From Cyanobacteriota bacterium (GTDB lineage Bacteria; Cyanobacteriota; Cyanobacteriia; Phormidesmidales; Phormidesmidaceae): a stretch of DNA of 5,132 nucleotides. Positions 1 through 5,000 of this stretch are shown here, piece after piece (position 1 is the first letter of the stretch; every line of letters starts with the position of its first letter). Position numbers and translations under genes: made by a program. Below the pieces are notes generated by a model. It made no database searches, was not told the origin of the DNA, and was given only the letters and a program-made list of their open reading frames with translations. The DNA is taken from positions 1-5,132 of the forward strand of contig JAQCHG010000189.1 in assembly GCA_027619675.1 (NCBI GenBank), read 5' to 3'.

Positions 1-63
1 GCCGAGATTTTGCTGAAGCTGGCGGAACGGCAAGGATCCAATCAAGACATCGATTCGGTTTGA
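1..63 (+). CDS. C-terminal end of an unidentified protein (partial)
   Basis: Reading from base 1, the first frame is open for 20 codons and ends in TGA at 61-63. The tail reads AEILLKLAERQGSNQDIDSV: a short amphipathic helix-like stretch rich in Leu, Ala and Glu, then a polar end. The gene starts outside the window. No family can be recognised from 20 residues. About 470 bp without a gene separate it from vipp1, so the two are probably not in one tight operon. The call rests on the open frame at the window edge and the plausible amino-acid composition; it could be a chance open frame. Confidence 0.5.
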   Translation, partial: AEILLKLAERQGSNQDIDSV

Positions 64-84
64 TATCGGGTTCCTCCGCAAAGG

Positions 85-92
85 GCGATCGC
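85..92. repeat. HIP1 octamer (first of six in the window)
   Basis: GCGATCGC is the highly iterated palindrome of many cyanobacterial genomes. Further perfect copies are at 681-688 (in vipp1), 1811-1818 (intergenic), 2470-2477 (in the DUF1643 gene), 2684-2691 (in the terminator) and 4146-4153 (in the peptidase gene). That is about one per 0.9 kb, far more than chance for an octamer, and it is the main compositional evidence for a cyanobacterial host. Confidence 0.95.
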
Positions 93-284
93 GGCACCGT
101 ATCTTCTACCCAAGGCAGTACCGAAGCCAGCCGACCTGCGCCGCCGCTCTGGGCAGGATACCGCCTAGGGGCGCGTGGACGGTAGGCCCATGTGTTAAGA
201 CTAGAGGCAGGCACCTAACCGCTGCCTTGCCGATCCCGTTCGGTTGAAAAAAGCCTGATGGGTCGTTGGGGTTGCTAGCGGGGC

Positions 285-329
285 CTAGGGTACGTCATCA
301 ATGACAGGCGCAAGCCTAGCTGGGTCAGC
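285..329 (+). repeat. Degenerate intergenic repeat, copy A
   Basis: The core TAGGGTACGTCATCAATGAC (286-305), followed by AGCCTAGCTGGGT (313-325), matches copy B at 1615-1654 in the same order and spacing: about 34 identities over roughly 41 aligned bases by hand, with one-base gaps. A third copy lies inverted at 377-416. All copies are in non-coding DNA. I do not recognise the family. It could be a small mobile element, a structured RNA fragment or a decayed duplication. Confidence 0.55.
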
Positions 330-376
330 CTTACCGCGCCCGCCTCCAGGATGGGGCTAGGGGCTGTAATCGTTGT

Positions 377-416
377 CCAACCAGGGTCCTGGCATTGCAT
401 TGATGACCGTCCCTAG
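377..416 (-). repeat. Degenerate intergenic repeat, inverted copy
   Basis: Read on the minus strand, 416-399 is CTAGGGACGGTCATCAAT, matching 15 of 18 bases of 285-302. It is followed by a weaker match to the CCAGG...CTGGG part of copies A and B. This inner part contains the near-perfect palindrome CCAGGGTCCTGG (381-392). Together with copy A it forms the ends of a 132-bp unit (285-416) with imperfect terminal inverted repeats. Confidence 0.5.
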
Positions 417-517
417 CATCCTGTTGCTCAGCCCTCTGCTGGGGCATCTCGGGTGCTGCTATCGGGGCGCGGTCTGCCCCCCCAAGGAGGCCGACCCGCC
501 GGAGATACATACGTTGC

Positions 518-522
518 AAGGA
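518..522 (+). promoter_or_regulatory. Ribosome binding site supporting the vipp1 start
   Basis: AAGGA lies 11 bases before the ATG at 534. The spacing is slightly long but supports the start that begins with the conserved MGLFDR sequence rather than the in-frame GTG at 453. Confidence 0.5.
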
Positions 523-533
523 AAAGCACAGTC

Positions 534-1304
534 ATGGGGTTGTTTGATCGAGTCAGTCGTGTTGTTCGCTCTAACCTGAACGCCGCCGTCAGTGCCGCTG
601 AGGATCCTGAAAAAATTCTGGATCAGGCGATCATTGACATGCAGGAGGACCTGGTGCAGATGCGTCAGGCGGTAGCCCAAGCGATCGCCTCCCAGAAACG
701 GGTGCAGCAGCAGTATGAGCGCGCCCAAACCGAAGCCAATACCTGGCAACAACGGGCACAGTTAGCCCTGCAAAAGGGGGATGAGAGCCTAGCACGGGAA
801 GCCCTGACCCGTAAGAAAACCCAGGCAGAAACGGCCACAGCGCTAAAATCTCAACTCGATACCCAAGCGGTTCAAGTTGAGCAGCTTAAGAAAAACTTGA
901 TTGGCCTCGAAAGCAAAATTGCTGAAGCCAAGACCAAGAAAGACATGCTCAAGGCCCGCGTCAGTGCCGCTAAGGCCAATGAGCAACTGCAAAGCACTAT
1001 GGGCAGCATGAGCACCGGCAGTGCCATGGGCGCTTTTGAGCGCATGGAAGAAAAGGTGCTGATGATGGAGGCCAAGTCGCAGGCCGCCTCAGAACTGGCC
1101 GGGGCAGACCTGGAAAGCCAGTTTGCGGCCCTAGAAGCTGGCGGCGATGTGGATGCAGAACTGGCCGCCATGAAGGCCCAGTTGTCCGGTGGCTCCGTTG
1201 ATCAAGGGTCCCTGCCCGTCGCCGATGAACCCGTCGCGGCCCCCCAAGATCAGGCGGTGGACGCGGAACTAGAGGAACTGAAAACCCAGTTAGATCAACT
1301 CTAG
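534..1304 (+). CDS. vipp1: Vipp1/IM30, PspA-family membrane-remodelling protein
   Basis: This 256-residue protein belongs to the PspA/IM30 family, related to ESCRT-III. Known members form large rings and rods on the inner and thylakoid membranes and support thylakoid biogenesis and membrane protection. Seen here: the N-terminal amphipathic helix MGLFDRVSRVVRSNLNAAVS (residues 1-20), then the family signature around EDPEKILDQAIIDMQEDL (23-40). A long alanine-, glutamine- and lysine-rich coiled-coil region follows to about residue 160, with KGDESLAREAL at 81-91, and then MGAFERMEEKV (165-175). After a Gly/Pro-rich linker there is a separate C-terminal helix (about 240-256, VDAELEELKTQLDQL). That extra helix is the hallmark separating Vipp1 from PspA. 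The start at 534 is chosen because MGLFDR is the conserved family N-terminus. The gene stands alone, with no pspBC-like neighbours in view. Confidence 0.95.
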   Translation: MGLFDRVSRVVRSNLNAAVSAAEDPEKILDQAIIDMQEDLVQMRQAVAQAIASQKRVQQQYERAQTEANTWQQRAQLALQKGDESLAREALTRKKTQAETATALKSQLDTQAVQVEQLKKNLIGLESKIAEAKTKKDMLKARVSAAKANEQLQSTMGSMSTGSAMGAFERMEEKVLMMEAKSQAASELAGADLESQFAALEAGGDVDAELAAMKAQLSGGSVDQGSLPVADEPVAAPQDQAVDAELEELKTQLDQL

Positions 1305-1324
1305 TCGTCTGCCAAACCTAAGGT

Positions 1325-1452
1325 TGTAGGTTGGGTGGAGCACTAGCAAAACCCAAGATAGTCCACTTGCTGTTGGGTTTTCTCCTCCCGGAGGCGCTAG
1401 CCCCAGTGGGGCAATTGTGCCTGCGCGTACACTGCGTTCTATCCAACCTACA
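1325..1452. mobile_element. MITE-like palindromic repeat with TGTAGGTTGG ends
   Basis: The ends TGTAGGTTGGGT (1325-1336) and ATCCAACCTACA (1441-1452) are inverted repeats matching at 11 of 12 bases and enclose a 128-bp unit. Inside are a perfect 9-bp stem, AAAACCCAA (1348-1356) with TTGGGTTTT (1373-1381), the short palindrome CCTCCCGGAGG (1384-1394) and the hairpin GCCCCAGTGGGGC (1400-1412). Ends and inner stem of this GTAGGTTGGG/AACCCAA type resemble small non-autonomous repeats that I know from many cyanobacterial genomes; this is from memory, not a search. No transposase is encoded. No clear target-site duplication is visible. It begins only 20 bp after the vipp1 stop codon. Confidence 0.65.
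1348..1381 (+). terminator. Possible terminator hairpin after vipp1
   Basis: A perfect 9-bp stem (AAAACCCAA with TTGGGTTTT) has a 16-base loop. The 3' arm ends in TTTT and is followed by TCTCC. It lies 44 bp after the vipp1 stop codon, inside the palindromic repeat at 1325-1452, so the repeat may serve as the vipp1 terminator. The AT-rich base of the stem and the short T-run make it weak. Confidence 0.35.
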
Positions 1453-1857
1453 GTGGCTAATGCTTCAGAAGCGCTCTGGGAATGGTCATCAGCATGACAA
1501 AGGACCCACTAAATGACCCACGAATGGTCTGTCAGCGCTCCATTTGTGGCTGAACTGTTCAGGGAGCCTTGCCTGATAGACTTCTGATTCAAAATTTCAG
1601 ACTTGGCAACCCATTAGGGCACGTCATCAATAACCAGGAACAGCCTTGCTGGGTAGGCACTCCTGCCCCGGCATCTCCACAGGGGTCGAAACCTTTGAGC
1701 CGATTCCTATACTTCCCGCAGGAATCAGCCATAGGACGCCCATGGCAAGAACTTGGGAATTGGGGGCGCGTGTGGAAAGTTTAGGGGGAATCAGGCCATG
1801 GGGTAGGGGCGCGATCGCCCAGTACACTGCGGCGGCAGTCACAGTCCCCCTGACTCC
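1453..1857. other. Gene-free region between vipp1 and the DUF1643 pair
   Basis: No frame on either strand here has recognisable protein features or a good ribosome binding site. The region contains a possible weak copy of the intergenic repeat (1476-1491) overlapping a small hairpin GTCAT/ATGAC (1485-1498), the clear copy B (1614-1658), an inverted repeat GATTCC/GGAATC (1702-1707 with 1721-1726) and a HIP1 site (1811-1818). No promoter could be assigned with confidence. Confidence 0.55.
1614..1658 (+). repeat. Degenerate intergenic repeat, copy B
   Basis: TAGGGCACGTCATCAATAAC (1615-1634) matches copy A (286-305) at 18 of 20 bases. The similarity continues through CCAGGAACAGCCTTGCTGGG (1634-1653). 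CCAG and CTGG can pair within this second block, suggesting a small hairpin. No inverted partner like that of copy A was found downstream. Copies A and B flank vipp1 in the same orientation, about 1.33 kb apart. Confidence 0.55.
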
Positions 1858-2124
1858 GTGGCCCCTCAGCTCCCCCACGCTAGGAAACGGTTGGCCAATT
1901 TACGCCGCGCCGCCCTAGTCATTGCAGCCTGTGGCCCCAATGTTACCGAACAGTGTTGTCAACTGGGCCATGCCACAGGGGCAGTAGAAGCGCGGGTCCA
2001 AGCAGCCCATCAAGCCCAGATCGGTCAGCCGGTGTATGACCCCGAGTATGACCACCGCCTAGCGGCGGCTTGGGGAACAAGAACAGCCTCTACTGTGCCC
2101 GTTAAGGGATCATCCCTGGCCTGA
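1858..2124 (+). CDS. Small hypothetical protein upstream of DUF1643
   Basis: The open frame begins at GTG 1858, the first start codon after an in-frame stop at 1804, and encodes 88 residues. I do not recognise the family. The middle looks protein-like, with a basic helix (ARKRLANLRRAA, about residues 8-19) followed by ALVIAACGPNVTEQCCQLGH. The spacing of small and charged residues through VTEQCCQLGHATGAVEARVQ could suit a helix-turn-helix fold, but this is only an impression. Then comes an acidic/aromatic stretch, QPVYDPEYDHRLAAAWG (about 57-73), and a polar tail. No Shine-Dalgarno sequence precedes the GTG; the TTG at 1891 is an alternative start. The stop codon lies 2 bp before the DUF1643 start, which suggests translational coupling and favours a real gene. 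It could also be the remnant of a larger gene. Confidence 0.5.
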   Translation: MAPQLPHARKRLANLRRAALVIAACGPNVTEQCCQLGHATGAVEARVQAAHQAQIGQPVYDPEYDHRLAAAWGTRTASTVPVKGSSLA

Positions 2125-2126
2125 CC

Positions 2127-2609
2127 GTGATGGAGAGAACCGCTAACTTTGACGAGACTGGCCGTTATCGTTATTGCCTGACCCGTTGCTGGCGGTCAGA
2201 TTTACCAGGGCTGAGCATCATCATGCTCAACCCCAGCCGGGCCGATCATCAGCGGGACGACCCTACCCTCCGGCGCTGCATTCGCCTCGCCCAGGGCTGG
2301 GGCTACGGCGGGTTGACGGTGGTGAATCTATTTGCCTACTGCACAGCCCATCCGAGGGAACTCCGCCAGGTTAGGGATCCGATCGGTCCCCACAATGATG
2401 GGTATCTGCGCCAAGTGGCGACCCTGGGTGAGCCGCTACTGCTGGCCTGGGGTGATCAGGGCCGCTGGCGCGATCGCGATCAAGCGGTGCTAGCCCTGCT
2501 GGCCCCTGGGCGCGATCTCCGATACTGCTTGGGGATCAACCGCACAGGTACCCCCCGCCATCCCCTGTACGTGGCTGCGGCCACCCCCCTACAGCCGTGG
2601 CCCTTCTGA
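2127..2609 (+). CDS. DUF1643 family protein
   Basis: This 160-residue protein matches the DUF1643 pattern along its full length. In order: RYRYCLTRCW (13-22), IIMLNPSRAD (31-40), DDPTLRRCIRLA (44-55), WGYGGLTVVNLFAY (58-71), DPIGPHND (84-91), LLLAWGDQG (104-112) and GTPRHPLYV (141-149). These conserved Asn, Asp, Trp-Gly and His-Pro-Leu-Tyr blocks define the family as I know it. The length is typical and no block is missing. The biochemical function of DUF1643 is not established to my knowledge, so none is assigned. It is probably cytoplasmic, with no signal peptide or membrane segment. Translation may start at GTG 2127 or at the adjacent ATG 2130. Either start lies within 5 bp of the preceding ORF's stop, and the nearest purine-rich motif (AAGGGA, 2104-2109) is too far upstream to be optimal, so re-initiation is likely. 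It converges on the peptidase gene. Confidence 0.88.
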   Translation: MMERTANFDETGRYRYCLTRCWRSDLPGLSIIMLNPSRADHQRDDPTLRRCIRLAQGWGYGGLTVVNLFAYCTAHPRELRQVRDPIGPHNDGYLRQVATLGEPLLLAWGDQGRWRDRDQAVLALLAPGRDLRYCLGINRTGTPRHPLYVAAATPLQPWPF

Positions 2610-2612
2610 TTC

Positions 2613-2632
2613 CCCTGGTCTTGCCCTGGTCT
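2613..2632. repeat. Short tandem repeat after the DUF1643 gene
   Basis: CCCTGGTCT occurs at 2613-2621 and again at 2624-2632, an 11-bp period. It lies in the convergent intergenic region. No function is evident. Confidence 0.5.
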
Positions 2633-2664
2633 GGTTGGATGGCCTCTGAGGGGCGAATCCCCAT

Positions 2665-2695
2665 AAAAAAAAGGGAGCGACTCGCGATCGCTCCC
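2665..2695 (-). terminator. Rho-independent terminator of the LysM-M23 peptidase gene
   Basis: On the minus strand a perfect 8-bp GC-rich stem, GGGAGCGA (2695-2688) with TCGCTCCC (2680-2673), and a 7-base loop is followed directly by eight T residues (2672-2665). It starts about 40 bp after the peptidase stop codon. The HIP1 octamer at 2684-2691 forms part of one arm and the loop. On the plus strand the same stem is followed only by CCTTAG, so it should serve the DUF1643 gene poorly. A second small hairpin, GGGG/CCCC (2650-2653 with 2659-2662), sits beside it. Confidence 0.88.
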
Positions 2696-2735
2696 CTTAG
2701 AACCTTTTCAGTTGAGCCCAACCAAAGTCGTCACA

Positions 2736-4664
2736 TTAACGACCCGGCAAATAAGCCACGGGGTTAACCACCCCTTGATCAGGCAAGTGAATCTCAAAGT
2801 GCAGGTGGGGACCGGTGCTAAAACCAGTGCTGCCCATTTCTGCAATCTGCTGACCGCCCCGGACCTGCTGACCCACTTCCACCAAAAGGCGGCTGTTGTG
2901 GGCGTAGCGGGTCATGCTGCCGTCAGGGTGGCGAATGTCCACCAGATTGCCATACCCACCAGAGTTCCAGCCAGAGCGCACCACAACGCCGGGGGCAGCG
3001 GCCAAGATGGGAGTCCCCACCGGACCCGCAATGTCAATGCCCTGGTGCATGCGACCCCAGCGCCAACCGTACCCGGAGGTGAGCACCCCTTGGGCTGGCC
3101 AACGATAGCCGTCAAAACGGTTGGGGGCTTCGGGCAAGTACTCACCCGACTCCGGCAAAATCGGCATGTCGGGGGACACGACCCGACCCGTGGGGCTCTC
3201 CGTCATGGGGGCATACACCTCAGACCCCAAGGGGGCGGCGGCTAGCAATTCCTGCTCATCCACCGTAGAGGGTAGCGCCACACCACCGTCATCGCCGCTT
3301 GGCAGAAACTGTGGGTTGACAGGGGTAGAGTTGAGGCTAGAAACCCGCTCTAATTCGCCATGACCAGCGGCCACCGTCAAGGCCGAAGCATTTTCGGTAG
3401 AGGCCAATTCAATGGTGCTAGCGCTGGGGACAGAGCTATCCGTCGCAGGGGTCGAGTCCGCTGCTGCCTCTGCTTGCACCCCTTCCACTCGGACCAGCAA
3501 GTTAGCCACGTAGGGATCCGCCTCAACGGAGGCGACTGCCTCAGCATCGGGGGCAGGTGGAGTGGTCAGGGCAGCGGCGGGGGACTCAGGGCTGGCGGCC
3601 ACGCTAGAGCTTGCACGATTGGGGGTTGCTGCTGGAGCCTCGCCGGGCAGCCGGAAGGGCTCTAGGGCAGCAAACTCAACCGATTCACGGGTTGTCGGAA
3701 CAGTCGCCACAGGCTGAGGGGCATTGGGAATGACCAATGTGGTACCGACAAAAATCCGGTTTGGATTGCGGATGTCATTGACCTGGATTAGGTCGCTGGG
3801 GGCAATGCCGTACTGACGGGCAATGGACCAGAGGGTGTCGCCAGCCCGGACCCGATGGCGGACCTGTTGCGGGGCAGGCAGGGTGGGGGCCTGTACACGG
3901 CCTACTAAGGGCTCATCACCTTCGACCACTGCGGTCTCAGGCGTGGCAGAGCGGGCTTGAGATGCCTCAGGGGAAATCGCCGCCAAGTCCGTTGATGGAG
4001 TGGCATCAGCGCCATCGTTCAACTTGGGGGTTGTAAACCCGAAGGTAGGGCCTGCCAACTCATCGACGGGGGCCATGACGGCGGTGGGGTCAGCCTCAGG
4101 CAGGGCCGCCATGCCAACCCCTTCAGACAGGGGCACTTCGGCGGTGCGATCGCTGCTCAAGGCGACGTTGGTCTCAGCCACCAAGGATGGACTGACGGTC
4201 GGCGTTGCTTTGGAGACCGCAGCCGCTGCGGGGACAGTCGCCGCAGTCGGGACTTTGAGGACCTGACCAGCCTTGATGATGGGCTCATCCCCAAGGCCAT
4301 TGACCCGCTTAATATCTTCGACACTGACGCCGTGGAGCTTGGCAATATCCCAAACGGTTTCGCCTGTGACCACGGTGTGGTACTCAGCCGGGGTGGGCCG
4401 CTCAGAGCCGACCGAAGCCAGAGGCTGAGGGGATTGGGAGACGGTTAAGGCCGACACCACCGAGGCATCAGCGGCTTTCACTTCCCCGGTTTGGGCTAAG
4501 AAAGCCCCCGAAGTACCGACGGACAACGCGAGACCCAGCATTGCTGCAGAGGTGCGTGTTCCACGACTACATCCTGCGGACTTCTGTCCGGAGGACCGCT
4601 GCTGCGACCGAGGCCGACTAGCGGATTCGTTCTGGACAGATTCCCGAGAAATTGCAGGTTTCAA
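2736..4664 (-). CDS. LysM-LysM-M23 (LytM) peptidoglycan endopeptidase, membrane-anchored
   Basis: Members of this family cut peptide cross-links in peptidoglycan using zinc; NlpD/EnvC relatives instead activate amidases during cell separation. From the TTG start the protein has 642 residues. Seen in order: a basic, polar N-terminus; a hydrophobic segment (about 38-57, TSAAMLGLALSVGTSGAFLA) that is a signal or anchor; LysM 1 (about 95-139, YHTVVTGETVWDIAKLHGVS onward); a long Ala/Pro/Ser/Thr linker; LysM 2 (about 269-313, RHRVRAGDTLWSIARQYGIA onward); a second long low-complexity linker; and a C-terminal M23 domain (about 518-640). The zinc and catalytic residues are present: H540 and D544 (MHQGIDI), H589 (RYAHNS), and H620 and H622 (GPHLHFE). 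It is therefore probably an active enzyme, unlike degenerate NlpD and EnvC. TTG 4664 is preferred because AAGGAGG (4679-4673) lies 8 bases before it. An upstream in-frame ATG at 4709 would add 15 residues but has no ribosome binding site. Confidence 0.93.
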   Translation of the reverse strand: MKPAISRESVQNESASRPRSQQRSSGQKSAGCSRGTRTSAAMLGLALSVGTSGAFLAQTGEVKAADASVVSALTVSQSPQPLASVGSERPTPAEYHTVVTGETVWDIAKLHGVSVEDIKRVNGLGDEPIIKAGQVLKVPTAATVPAAAAVSKATPTVSPSLVAETNVALSSDRTAEVPLSEGVGMAALPEADPTAVMAPVDELAGPTFGFTTPKLNDGADATPSTDLAAISPEASQARSATPETAVVEGDEPLVGRVQAPTLPAPQQVRHRVRAGDTLWSIARQYGIAPSDLIQVNDIRNPNRIFVGTTLVIPNAPQPVATVPTTRESVEFAALEPFRLPGEAPAATPNRASSSVAASPESPAAALTTPPAPDAEAVASVEADPYVANLLVRVEGVQAEAAADSTPATDSSVPSASTIELASTENASALTVAAGHGELERVSSLNSTPVNPQFLPSGDDGGVALPSTVDEQELLAAAPLGSEVYAPMTESPTGRVVSPDMPILPESGEYLPEAPNRFDGYRWPAQGVLTSGYGWRWGRMHQGIDIAGPVGTPILAAAPGVVVRSGWNSGGYGNLVDIRHPDGSMTRYAHNSRLLVEVGQQVRGGQQIAEMGSTGFSTGPHLHFEIHLPDQGVVNPVAYLPGR

Positions 4665-4672
4665 AGGAACTT

Positions 4673-4679
4673 CCTCCTT
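4673..4679 (-). promoter_or_regulatory. Strong Shine-Dalgarno selecting a TTG start
   Basis: On the minus strand AAGGAGG is followed by an 8-base spacer and then TTG at 4664. This near-ideal site lies inside the longer reading frame from ATG 4709 and is the main argument for TTG as the true start of the LysM-M23 gene. Confidence 0.75.
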
Positions 4680-4807
4680 GTGACCAGCGTTCAACTGCAT
4701 CCTAGGCATTGGAGCATATCACAAGAGCTACAAAAGCCCTGTATCTCCAGATAAACAATGGGAAAATTACGGATGCCCGGAGGCATGAGTAAATCCCTCG
4801 ACTGATG

Positions 4808-4836
4808 ACCATACAGAAGTCATCTAACTTAGGCAA
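4808..4836 (-). promoter_or_regulatory. Possible sigma-70 type promoter of the LysM-M23 gene
   Basis: On the minus strand TTGCCT (4836-4831) and TATGGT (4813-4808) are 17 bases apart; each matches four of six consensus positions. The implied leader to the TTG start is about 135-140 bases. A 6-bp dyad, GATGAC (4804-4809) with GTCATC (4819-4824), overlaps the -10 element and spacer and could be an operator. The match is moderate and could be chance. Confidence 0.3.
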
Positions 4837-4870
4837 GTTTACATGAGTTAATCAAAAAAGCAATCTCTAG

Positions 4871-4898
4871 GTTGCCCGCCTGGGCACTCACGGGCAAC
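4871..4898 (-). terminator. Perfect 8-bp hairpin, possible terminator of the right-edge ORF
   Basis: GTTGCCCG (4871-4878) and CGGGCAAC (4891-4898) are perfect inverted repeats around a 12-base loop. On the minus strand the stem is followed, after ten bases, by CTTTTTTG (4861-4854). The gap between stem and T-run is longer than in a standard intrinsic terminator. It could instead be a structured element or a protein-binding dyad. No T-run follows on the plus strand. Confidence 0.4.
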
Positions 4899-5000
4899 AG
4901 GATCGCTGAAACCCTTTGGTTTTCTGGGCTAAAGCCCTTGCTCCGTCAGGATTTTTAGTGCTGGACGCCCCAGGGCTGGCGGAATCCGGGACTGCTACGG

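Larger units (their letters stand above)
64..533. other. Gene-free region upstream of vipp1
   Basis: No frame here has convincing protein features. The region holds a HIP1 site (85-92), an imperfect hairpin GGCAGGCA/TGCCTTGCC (206-213 with 223-231, one bulge) without a T-run, and the inverted pair of degenerate repeats at 285-416. The vipp1 promoter must lie here or further upstream, but no -35/-10 pair stands out. A frame continuous with vipp1 opens at a GTG at 453, but its 27 extra residues do not resemble Vipp1. Confidence 0.6.
4665..5000. other. Gene-free region upstream of the LysM-M23 gene
   Basis: No convincing gene is seen. From left to right it holds the peptidase leader, with a small hairpin ATGCC/GGCAT (4773-4777 with 4782-4786), the possible promoter and dyad (4804-4836), an 8-bp inverted repeat (4871-4898), a small stem AAACC/GGTTT (4909-4922) and a compact palindrome GGGCTAAAGCCC (4926-4937). 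The run of hairpins from 4871 to 4937 would form the 3' untranslated region of the minus-strand ORF at the right edge. Confidence 0.5.

Noticed and set aside
453..533. N-terminal extension of vipp1 from GTG 453
   Set aside because: The 27 added residues are Gly/Pro/Arg-rich and unlike Vipp1, whose conserved N-terminus begins at MGLFDR (534); AAGGA precedes that ATG.
872..1171. 99-codon minus-strand open frame inside vipp1
   Set aside because: It lies antisense to a confidently identified gene, and its Ser/Ala/Leu-rich product is what the opposite strand of a coiled-coil gene gives.
1331..1516. 61-codon plus-strand open frame
   Set aside because: It is mostly the translation of the palindromic repeat at 1325-1452 and has no protein-like features.
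1427..1831. Shared 10-mer GTACACTGCG at 1427-1436 and 1822-1831
   Set aside because: The flanking bases do not align, so a chance match is likely.
1569..1918. Overlapping open frames on both strands (1569-1784, 1646-1918, 1627-1878)
   Set aside because: They cross repeat copy B, lack ribosome binding sites, and have Pro/Gly/Trp-rich compositions without recognisable motifs.
2712..3245. 177-codon plus-strand open frame
   Set aside because: It is antisense to the M23 domain of the peptidase, whose catalytic motifs identify the real strand.
4700..5000. Cyclic-di-AMP (ydaO/yuaA) riboswitch upstream of the cell-wall gene
   Set aside because: This riboswitch class is known upstream of cell-wall genes, so it was looked for on the minus strand. 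Only short fragments recall its consensus (such as CCCGGATTCCGCCAGC around 4990-4975), without the required ordered helices.
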